Assembly (NCBI GenBank): GCA_021781185.1
Contig: JAJXXI010000498.1
Span: forward strand, 1 to 5,286
DNA length: 5,286 nt
Reading direction: 5' to 3'
DNA from: a bacterium
Lineage (GTDB): Bacteria; Verrucomicrobiota; Verrucomicrobiia; Limisphaerales; UBA11358
Numbering within the stretch: the first letter of the stretch is position 1; each line of letters starts with the position of its first letter. The notes below the pieces were generated by a model that saw only the letters and a program-made list of their open reading frames with translations, had not been told where the DNA came from and did no database searches. Below, in pieces: positions 1 to 4,192 of the stretch. The position numbers were made by a program, and so were the translations under genes.

Positions 1-1
1 T

Positions 2-133
2 CCCGAGGACGTGAAAAGCATCGGCCCCGACGTGCTGCGCCACCGCATCATCCTCACCTACGAAGCCGAGGCGCAGGCGGTGACGACGGATGCGATCATC
101 AAGAAAGTATTCAACGCGGTGCCGGTGCCGTGA
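2..133 (+). CDS. MoxR-family AAA+ ATPase, C-terminal end (5' partial)
   Basis: The frame is open from the window edge and gives 43 residues before TGA. It begins PEDVKSIGPDVLRHRIILTY, followed by a short helical stretch ending NAVPVP. The 'P-D-V-K-x-I-x-P-D-V-L-R-H-R-I' signature is the C-terminal lid of MoxR ATPases, with the sensor-2-type arginine of the LRHR segment. MoxR proteins are cytoplasmic chaperone-like ATPases that often work with VWA-domain partners to mature or insert protein complexes. Only the last tenth or so of a protein usually about 320-340 residues long is present, so Walker motifs cannot be checked. No recognisable partner gene follows: the next 800 bp are gene debris. 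The family call is strong for so short a piece; the exact subfamily is unknown. Confidence 0.85.
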   Translation, partial: PEDVKSIGPDVLRHRIILTYEAEAQAVTTDAIIKKVFNAVPVP

Positions 134-199
134 AGAATATACAATCTGAAAAGATGGGTCTATCCGTGATTTTGCGTGTGAGGCGGGTTCATGGTTTAC

Positions 200-355
200 T
201 CAATCTGCGGTTAACACGGATAATGCCGCAAAGCAATCGGGATAACGGATGGCGAACTGATTCATCGCTGATTTCCAGAACACGGGCGGCGTCTTCCACT
301 TGGCCGTGATGTTCCGCAAGGCCAAATAAATCAGCTTGGCGGCCGCTTCATCATT
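200..355 (-). pseudogene. IS256/Mutator-type transposase, C-terminal remnant
   Basis: Read on the minus strand, about 42 residues from NDEAAAKLIYLALRN through KWKTPPVFWKSAMNQFAI match the C-terminal end of IS256-family (Transposase_mut) transposases. That end typically reads 'N-[DE]-E-A-x-x-K-L-x-Y-L-A-L-R-N-I-x-x-K-W-x-x-P-x-x-x-W-x-x-A-x-N-Q-F-A-I'. The frame runs on to TGA at 200-202. Upstream of position 355 the same frame becomes the antisense of the capsid fragment, so the N-terminal 85-90% of the transposase, including the DDE catalytic core, is gone. No terminal inverted repeat could be paired, because only one end could be present. This is inactive insertion-sequence debris. The family is judged by eye from this C-terminal pattern; the exact IS is not identified. 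Confidence 0.65.
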
Positions 356-668
356 AACAATTACTGGGCGCGCACCGATCAGTCGCTGGTCATCAGTTCG
401 CCGTAAGGCATGTTCGCCTCGGCAAGCGAGCATGGCGGGCAACAAGCTGGCGATGGCGAGTGAAACCATCGCCGGTCAGTCGGGCACGACCCGGCTCAAT
501 GGCAGCACCTTCATGGATGCGACGGTGAAGCTCGGTGATCGTGGCGACCGCCTCACGGCGATTGCCGTGCATAGCGCGACGGAAGCGGCCCTGCACAAGC
601 TGGACTTGATTGACATGATCCCCGACAGCGAGGGCAAGGCCCAGATTGCGACCTTCCAAGGCCGGCGA
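356..668 (+). pseudogene. Phage major capsid protein, internal fragment
   Basis: The clean part (about 426-668) reads ASMAGNKLAMASETI, then [38 protein letters not shown] and [20 protein letters not shown]. The 'K-L-G-D..D-[RK]-L-T-A-I-A-[VM]-H-S-A-T' block, then 'D-L-I-D-x-I-x-D-S-E-G-K' and 'T-F-x-G-[RK]-R', is typical of major capsid (coat) proteins of tailed phages and prophages. A preceding piece in another frame (about 356-425) gives NNYWARTDQSLVISS, then a TAA at 404-406, then GMFASAS. This matches the 'Y-W-A-R..Q..L-I..L-x-G-x-F-A' segment that precedes it in the family. The fragment therefore has a nonsense codon and a one-base frameshift near 419-428, and lacks both ends. It stops exactly where 'GRR-V-I-V-D-D' would be expected. 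No other phage gene is visible. Confidence 0.65.
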
Positions 669-944
669 TCATCGCGCGGAAACCAGGTTTGGCCATCTCG
701 GTGCGGCGTTCCGGCGAGCGAGCCGATGCCGCCCACCTGGATCGCGATGCTGGAAAAATTGGCAAAGCCGCACAAAGCGTAGGTGGCGATTACAAAGCTC
801 CGCTCGTCCATGTGCGGCCGGCAACCATGATGCCGAAGATTTTGACGTGCGCCACGGAAACAGCCGGCGATGGCTTGAACTCGCCCAAGCCAGGGCGACG
901 AACGCCACCAGGCCCGGCAGGCTGATGAACCGAAGCTCGATCAT
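658..944 (-). pseudogene. Concentrative nucleoside transporter (NupC/CNT type), collapsed by internal deletion
   Basis: ATG at 944-942 opens a frame whose first 33 residues (846-944) end in [15 protein letters not shown]. This resembles the first membrane helix and 'R-R-x-x-P-W-R' turn of CNT nucleoside permeases. The family then has some 300 residues, but here the next recognisable piece, in another frame (713-811), is [20 protein letters not shown] followed by VGGIGSLA. This is the highly conserved C-terminal CNT block. A further shift near 712-716 continues as [19 protein letters not shown] down to 658, where homology ends at the capsid fragment. The gene has thus lost most of its interior, its end and its frame. 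Its ATG overlaps the hpt stop (ATGA), so it was probably translated with hpt and imported the nucleosides whose bases hpt salvages. It is surely non-functional now. Confidence 0.75.
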
Positions 945-1558
945 GGCGGGCCGGCGCGCCGGCCGACTTGCTGGTAAACTTGCGGATGCAGCACGCCGAC
1001 GAATGGCAGGTTGCGATAGCGCTCGGCGTAATCCAGCCCGTAGCCGATGACAAACAGATCGGGAATCTCGAAGCCGATGTAGTCCGCGCAGATTTTCTCC
1101 ACGCGCCGCGACGGTTTGTCCAGCAGCACGCAGGTTTTGATCCGACGCGGCTTGAGCGCCCCGAGTTTCGGCAGGACACGGCTCATGGTTTTGCCGGTGT
1201 CAAGAATATCGTCCACCAGCAGCACGTCGCGGCCGCGCACATCCAGGCGCAGCTCCTTGGTAAAAACTAGGTCGCCGGATTCCGTGCCGAGGCCGTAGCT
1301 GGAAACGCCGATGAAATCGAGACGCAACGGCAAATTCAAATGCCGGATCAAATCCGCCAGAAACATCACCGTGCCGTTCAGCAGCGAAACCACCACGGTT
1401 TCGTGGCCGCGAAAATCCCGTTCAATCTCGCGCGCCAGGGCTTTGACGCGCCGGGCGATCTGCGCGTCCGTGATCAGGATGCGCTGGACCTCTTTGCGCA
1501 AACGCGGCGGGACGGAATGGTTGGGCTTGGCGTCCTTGAATTTAAGCCGGGCACTCAC
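941..1558 (-). CDS. hpt: Hypoxanthine phosphoribosyltransferase
   Basis: This 205-residue cytoplasmic enzyme joins hypoxanthine or guanine to PRPP, giving IMP or GMP in purine salvage. The PRPP-binding loop VLLVDDILDTGKT lies at residues 112-124. The flexible-loop region SSYGLGTESGD is at 86-96, the LLDKPSRR strand that positions the purine ring is at 145-152, and DYIGFEIPDLFVIGYGLDYA is at 159-178, much as in E. coli Hpt. Asn61 (LLNG) stands where many relatives have Lys or Arg. The protein is about 25 residues longer than E. coli Hpt, with extra residues at both ends. The GTG start at 1558-1556 was chosen because it falls one base after the upstream dUTPase stop and no in-frame ATG precedes the conserved domain. 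No clear Shine-Dalgarno sequence is seen, so coupled translation is likely. Its TGA overlaps the ATG of the ruined transporter. Confidence 0.95.
   Translation of the reverse strand: MSARLKFKDAKPNHSVPPRLRKEVQRILITDAQIARRVKALAREIERDFRGHETVVVSLLNGTVMFLADLIRHLNLPLRLDFIGVSSYGLGTESGDLVFTKELRLDVRGRDVLLVDDILDTGKTMSRVLPKLGALKPRRIKTCVLLDKPSRRVEKICADYIGFEIPDLFVIGYGLDYAERYRNLPFVGVLHPQVYQQVGRRAGPP
949..964. repeat. 16-bp perfect GC-only palindrome at the hpt 3' end
   Basis: The sequence ggccggcgcgccggcc equals its own reverse complement. As RNA it could fold as a 6-bp G-C stem with a CGCG loop. It lies within the last hpt codons, a few bases before the overlapping hpt stop and transporter start. Its first 14 bases recur exactly inside mnmA at 4954-4967. 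In GC-rich coding DNA this may be chance, and no T-run follows, so it is not called a terminator. Confidence 0.4.
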
Positions 1559-1559
1559 G

Positions 1560-1940
1560 TCAAATGTGTTTGGAATCGTCGTGATCCTTCGTGACGTAGC
1601 CGCTATCCTGGCGTTTGAAGTTGACCTCGTTCTTTTTAACGTAGGCCGCGAAGACGTCGTCCGCGCTCATGCCCAGCACCTGCGCCATGCTGATGAGGAA
1701 GTGAAACAGGTCCACGACTTCGACGCGCGCGTTTTGCTCGTCGAACTTCTGATACTTGGCCCACCATTTCCATGGCACGCTGTCGGTGAGTTCAGCCATT
1801 TCCTGCTGCATGGCGCGGGTGTAGTTCAGCAGCCACTTGGTTTTTTCCTCCTCGCTCAGGCCGTCGGTCTTGACGCCGATGCGTTCGTTGAGGGCTTTTT
1901 GCATCCGGAAAAGTTCGCGCAGTTGGTCAGGTTTATCCAT
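1560..1940 (-). CDS. Dimeric all-alpha dUTP diphosphatase (dUTPase_2 family)
   Basis: The 126-residue protein belongs to the all-alpha NTP pyrophosphatase (MazG-like) superfamily, dUTPase_2 branch. These enzymes hydrolyse dUTP (and often dUDP) to dUMP, keeping uracil out of DNA and feeding dTMP synthesis. The magnesium-binding helices show E47-x-x-E50 within QQEMAELTDSVPWKWW and E74-x-x-D77 within ARVEVVDLFHFLIS. The C-terminal KKNEVNFKRQDSGY segment (102-115) is also a family hallmark. Length fits the short bacterial members. ATG at 1940 was preferred over an upstream in-frame start at 2012, because homology begins at MDKPDQL and the extension runs through the divergent promoter region. No Shine-Dalgarno is visible, but a -10-like hexamer lies 6 bases upstream. 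It heads the operon with hpt. Strict dUTP specificity against dCTP is not proven by sequence. Confidence 0.9.
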   Translation of the reverse strand: MDKPDQLRELFRMQKALNERIGVKTDGLSEEEKTKWLLNYTRAMQQEMAELTDSVPWKWWAKYQKFDEQNARVEVVDLFHFLISMAQVLGMSADDVFAAYVKKNEVNFKRQDSGYVTKDHDDSKHI

Positions 1941-1946
1941 GGGCGG

Positions 1947-1974
1947 AGCATACAAAAGCCGGGCCGGGTGACGA
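1947..1974 (-). promoter_or_regulatory. Candidate promoter of dUTPase-hpt, possibly leaderless
   Basis: On the minus strand TATGCT (1952-1947) matches the -10 consensus at 4 of 6 positions. TCGTCA (1974-1969) is a weak -35 at 16-bp spacing. Only six bases (CCGCCC) separate the -10 from ATG, so transcription would start at or very near the start codon. This fits the lack of a Shine-Dalgarno. It is judged by eye and unproven. Confidence 0.3.
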
Positions 1975-1998
1975 GTGAAAAGTTCCTCCCGCCCGCCG

Positions 1999-2021
1999 AT
2001 TCCGGGATTCAATTCCAGGAA
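1999..2021. promoter_or_regulatory. Tandem TTCCNGGA motifs, possible operator
   Basis: attccggga (1999-2007) and attccagga (2012-2020) match at 8 of 9 bases with a 13-bp period. The second is centred in TTCCAGGAA (2013-2021), a perfect inverted repeat around one base. They sit between the two divergent start codons, about 80 bp before exbB and 60 bp before the dUTPase gene, where a shared regulator could bind. No known regulator is assigned. Confidence 0.2.
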
Positions 2022-2064
2022 CGCGAACGACGATGCGCGGCATTAAACGGCAAAACTTTGCGCT

Positions 2065-2092
2065 TTGAACTTGGCGCGCAAAACCCTATACC
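2065..2092 (+). promoter_or_regulatory. Candidate promoter of the exbB operon, possibly leaderless
   Basis: TTGAAC (2065-2070; 4 of 6 to the -35 consensus), a 16-bp spacer and TATACC (2087-2092; 4 of 6 to -10) precede exbB. AACGCC then leads directly into ATG at 2099. A start about 7 bases after the -10 would fall on the A of ATG. No Shine-Dalgarno lies upstream, and an in-frame stop at 2066-2068 with no alternative start after it fixes ATG 2099. Confidence 0.35.
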
Positions 2093-2098
2093 AACGCC

Positions 2099-2737
2099 AT
2101 GTTGCCGACACTCATCGCCAATGGCGGACCAGTCATTTGGCTGATTCTCCTTGCCGCCGCCACCGCCGCCGTCGTGTTCATTGAACGCGCGCTGTTCTGC
2201 CATCGTTCGCAGATCAATTCCGCCGAGTTTCTCAATGGCGTCCGCACGGTCATCAAGCGCGGAAACGTGGTCGAGGCCATCTCGATCTGTGACGCCACGC
2301 CCGGCCCGGTCGCGCGCCTGGTGAAGGCCGCCATCCTCAACCGCGATCTCGGCCGGGAACGCGTTCGTGAAGCCGTGGAGGAGGCCGGACTGGTCGAAGT
2401 GCCGCGCCTGGAGGAAAAATTGAACCTGCTCGCCACCATTGCCCAGCTTTCACCGCTGCTGGGCCTGTTCGGCACCATCCTGGGTTTCATCACGGTGTTT
2501 GGCCAGATCGAACAGGCCGGATTGTATGCCCACATCGAAATGATGTCGCATGGCGTCTGGAAGGCGCTCATCTGCGCGGCCGGCGGCATCGCCGTGGCGA
2601 TTCCGGCGCACGCCGGCTACAACTATCTCGTGAGCCGGGTGAACAAAATCGTCCTCGACATGGAACGCGCCGCCGCTGAAATCGTGAACATCGTCACCGA
2701 AAGCCCCGGCGGCGGCAACGGCGGCAACGACAAATGA
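2099..2737 (+). CDS. exbB: ExbB/TolQ/MotA-type proton channel subunit
   Basis: This 212-residue inner-membrane protein is the stator-like channel subunit that, with ExbD, powers TonB (or Tol) through the proton gradient. Three membrane segments show at about 11-28, 110-134 and 153-177. The first follows LIANGGPV and ends at the ER pair; a cytoplasmic domain containing RGNVVEAISICDATPGPVAR (54-73) lies between the first and second. PLLGLFGTILGFITVF (119-134) is the family signature, with Thr126 matching E. coli ExbB Thr148. In the third, ALICAAGGIAVAIPA (156-170) has Ala160 where E. coli ExbB has the pore residue Thr181. The tail is Gly/Asn-rich. Its stop overlaps the exbD start (ATGA). The following exbD and tonB-like genes favour ExbB over TolQ. 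Confidence 0.92.
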   Translation: MLPTLIANGGPVIWLILLAAATAAVVFIERALFCHRSQINSAEFLNGVRTVIKRGNVVEAISICDATPGPVARLVKAAILNRDLGRERVREAVEEAGLVEVPRLEEKLNLLATIAQLSPLLGLFGTILGFITVFGQIEQAGLYAHIEMMSHGVWKALICAAGGIAVAIPAHAGYNYLVSRVNKIVLDMERAAAEIVNIVTESPGGGNGGNDK

Positions 2738-3168
2738 AATTTCCGCGCTCCGCCAAAATCCTCCGTAGCCAGTTCGATGTCGCGCCGTTTGCCTCGGTGT
2801 TTTTTGCGCTGCTGATATTTCTGCTGCTGGCCATGCTGCTGCCGGTGCCCGGCCTGCGCCTGCGCCTGCAGCCGCCGTCCGCCGCGGATCTGCCCGGTGT
2901 GGCCGGACCGACGGTGAGCATGGCAGTGGACAGCCAGGGCCGGCTGTATTTCAAAAATCAGATCGTCACGGAGCCGGCGTTGACCAATGGTCTGGCGGCG
3001 GCCGCCCTCCGGGTCTCGCCGGAAATGCCCACGCTCGTCATTCATGCAGACAAGGCCGTGACTTATGAGCAACTGGCCCATCTGGCCCTGCTGGCCCGCG
3101 AGGTGGGCATCACCAACAGTCTGCTCGCCACGCTGCCCCGCTTGGCGGACACGCCCGCCAAGCCATGA
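2734..3168 (+). CDS. exbD: ExbD-like biopolymer transport protein lacking the membrane aspartate
   Basis: This 144-residue partner of ExbB has a short basic cytoplasmic N-terminus (1-14) and one membrane helix (about 18-36). A periplasmic domain (about 58-134) shows the ExbD/TolR pattern: TVSMAVDSQGRLYFKNQIV, then LVIHADKAVTYEQL and AREVGI. In the family the helix opens 'N-V-T-P-[LF]-[VI]-D', and that Asp (E. coli ExbD Asp25, TolR Asp23) carries protons. Here the aligned stretch is DVAPFAS, so the residue is Ser21 and the helix holds no acidic residue; Asp15 sits where Asn is usual. The protein may use another route, be inactive as a proton carrier, or rely on a second ExbD elsewhere. Both ends join neighbours by ATGA overlaps. 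Confidence 0.88.
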   Translation: MKFPRSAKILRSQFDVAPFASVFFALLIFLLLAMLLPVPGLRLRLQPPSAADLPGVAGPTVSMAVDSQGRLYFKNQIVTEPALTNGLAAAALRVSPEMPTLVIHADKAVTYEQLAHLALLAREVGITNSLLATLPRLADTPAKP

Positions 3169-3962
3169 GTCTTGAGGCTGAAACCAAACCGGCCGGCGAC
3201 GACTTGCGCAGCGAAGCCGTGCCCAAGACCGGCTGGAGCTGGAAAAAAATCGTCACCCTCATCGTCCTTGCCTTTGCGGCGCATCTGGCCTTCCTGTTCA
3301 TTTTCGGGGCAAAAAAAGAACCCACTCCACGGGTGGTGACCGCCGCGCCGCAATTTGAACTGGCCACCGGTGATCCGGAACTGATCGCGCTGGACGATCC
3401 GACACTATTTGCCTTGCCGCACATCGAGGATTTTGCCCCCGCCGTCTGGCGGAACATGCCGGACATTGCCCAGCCTTCGTTTCGCTGGACGGAACCGCCA
3501 CCCTTCCTGCCGCCGCCAGCCGAAAGCCTCGGCGCAACGTTTAATGTCTTCATGCAGACAAACCGGTTTGTGCAAGCGCAATTTAATTTGAAGCCGGAAC
3601 CGATTTTGTCCGCGCCCGACGTGCCGGTCATTTCAATGTTGCCAACGGTTTCCACCGTGCGGGTCGGCCTCAATCTGGCGCACCGAAACCTGCTCGAAGC
3701 CATCAGCGTGCCGACGCTGACCAACAACGACGTGATCGCGCCGAGCCGGGTGCAGGTGTTGGTGGATACAAACGGCTGGGTGGTGTCCGATGTGCTCCTT
3801 GGCTCCAGCGATTATGACAAGGCCGATCAACTGGCGCTCGCCCTGGCCCGCGCCGCGCGGTTCGCCCCCGCAAACCAATTGATGTTTGGCGACCTCATTT
3901 TCCACTGGCACACCGTGCCCGAGCCGGCGGGCACCAACCACACACCGACGAACGCGCCATGA
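3165..3962 (+). CDS. tonB: TonB-like energy transducer
   Basis: The 265-residue protein has a cytoplasmic start (1-28), one membrane helix (about 29-48: IVTLIVLAFAAHLAFLFIFG) and a long periplasmic part. A short proline-rich patch (WTEPPPFLPPPAE, 108-120) replaces the long Pro-Glu/Pro-Lys spacer of E. coli TonB. The C-terminal region (about 194-251) reads RVQVLVDTNGWVVSDVLLGS, then DQLALALARAARFAP and FGDLIFHWHTVP. This is the TonB C-terminal beta-alpha-beta pattern that contacts TonB boxes of outer-membrane receptors. His40 in the membrane helix lines up with E. coli TonB His20, needed for energy coupling. The middle (60-190) is not recognised. Gene order after exbB-exbD and these features support TonB; the middle makes a lineage-specific variant likely. 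No receptor gene is nearby, so the cargo is unknown. Confidence 0.75.
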   Translation: MSLEAETKPAGDDLRSEAVPKTGWSWKKIVTLIVLAFAAHLAFLFIFGAKKEPTPRVVTAAPQFELATGDPELIALDDPTLFALPHIEDFAPAVWRNMPDIAQPSFRWTEPPPFLPPPAESLGATFNVFMQTNRFVQAQFNLKPEPILSAPDVPVISMLPTVSTVRVGLNLAHRNLLEAISVPTLTNNDVIAPSRVQVLVDTNGWVVSDVLLGSSDYDKADQLALALARAARFAPANQLMFGDLIFHWHTVPEPAGTNHTPTNAP

Positions 3963-4183
3963 GCATTTCCGCATTATTGCTGATCTACGTTGCGCTGACG
4001 CTGGGAGCGTTGTGCGGCGTGGGCGTTTATTCCGAACTGCTGCGCCGCCGTTTCGGTCCGGCGCATCCGGAGGACCGGGTTTTCCGCTGCAAGAGCTGTG
4101 GCTTTGTTTACACCGATGATGCGGACGTGGACCGCTCACGCTGCACACAATGCGGCAAGCTCAATGAGCCGATTGTTTTTTAG
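3959..4183 (+). CDS. Small membrane-anchored zinc-ribbon protein, unknown function
   Basis: This 74-residue protein is fourth in the operon, joined by ATGA overlap to the tonB-like gene. Residues 3-23 form one hydrophobic helix, followed by a basic LLRRRFG stretch, which by the positive-inside rule puts the C-terminal part in the cytoplasm. That part has two Cys pairs, C44-x-x-C47 in FRCKSCGFVYTD and C62-x-x-C65 in SRCTQCGKLNE, spaced as in a zinc ribbon or rubredoxin-like knuckle. The tight coupling suggests it serves the ExbB-ExbD-TonB assembly, as an accessory, assembly or metal/redox-sensing subunit. That is inference; I know of no defined role. The four intact cysteines and the operon position argue that it is a real gene. 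Confidence 0.8.
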   Translation: MSISALLLIYVALTLGALCGVGVYSELLRRRFGPAHPEDRVFRCKSCGFVYTDDADVDRSRCTQCGKLNEPIVF

Positions 4184-4192
4184 CCCGGCCCG

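Larger units (their letters stand above)
134..940. other. Gene graveyard: 0.8 kb without an intact gene
   Basis: This stretch lies between the moxR stop and the hpt stop. No frame gives a complete recognisable protein, yet three segments carry clear protein likeness in different frames and strands: a transposase tail (minus, about 200-355), a phage capsid segment (plus, about 356-668) and nucleoside-transporter pieces (minus, about 658-944). The segments abut almost without spacer. Positions 134-199 show no gene, RNA or convincing terminator. Open frames of 60-150 codons here run across segment junctions and are not genes. Confidence 0.75.

Noticed and set aside
336..782. 148-codon frame taken as an intact small gene
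   Set aside because: Only its middle (about 426-668) is capsid-like. Its start is an out-of-frame stretch of the same capsid fragment and its end is antisense to the transporter remnant.
646..1050. 134-codon Arg-rich frame on the plus strand
   Set aside because: It is antisense to the transporter remnant and the hpt end, crosses a fragment junction and shows no motif.
1311..2144. 277-codon open frame on the plus strand
   Set aside because: It runs antisense across hpt, the dUTPase gene and the divergent promoter region. It has no recognisable domain and arises from GC-rich codon use of the genes opposite.
3110..3727. 205-codon open frame on the minus strand
   Set aside because: It is antisense to exbD and the tonB-like gene, both well supported by domains and overlaps. 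The translation is low in complexity and matches nothing.
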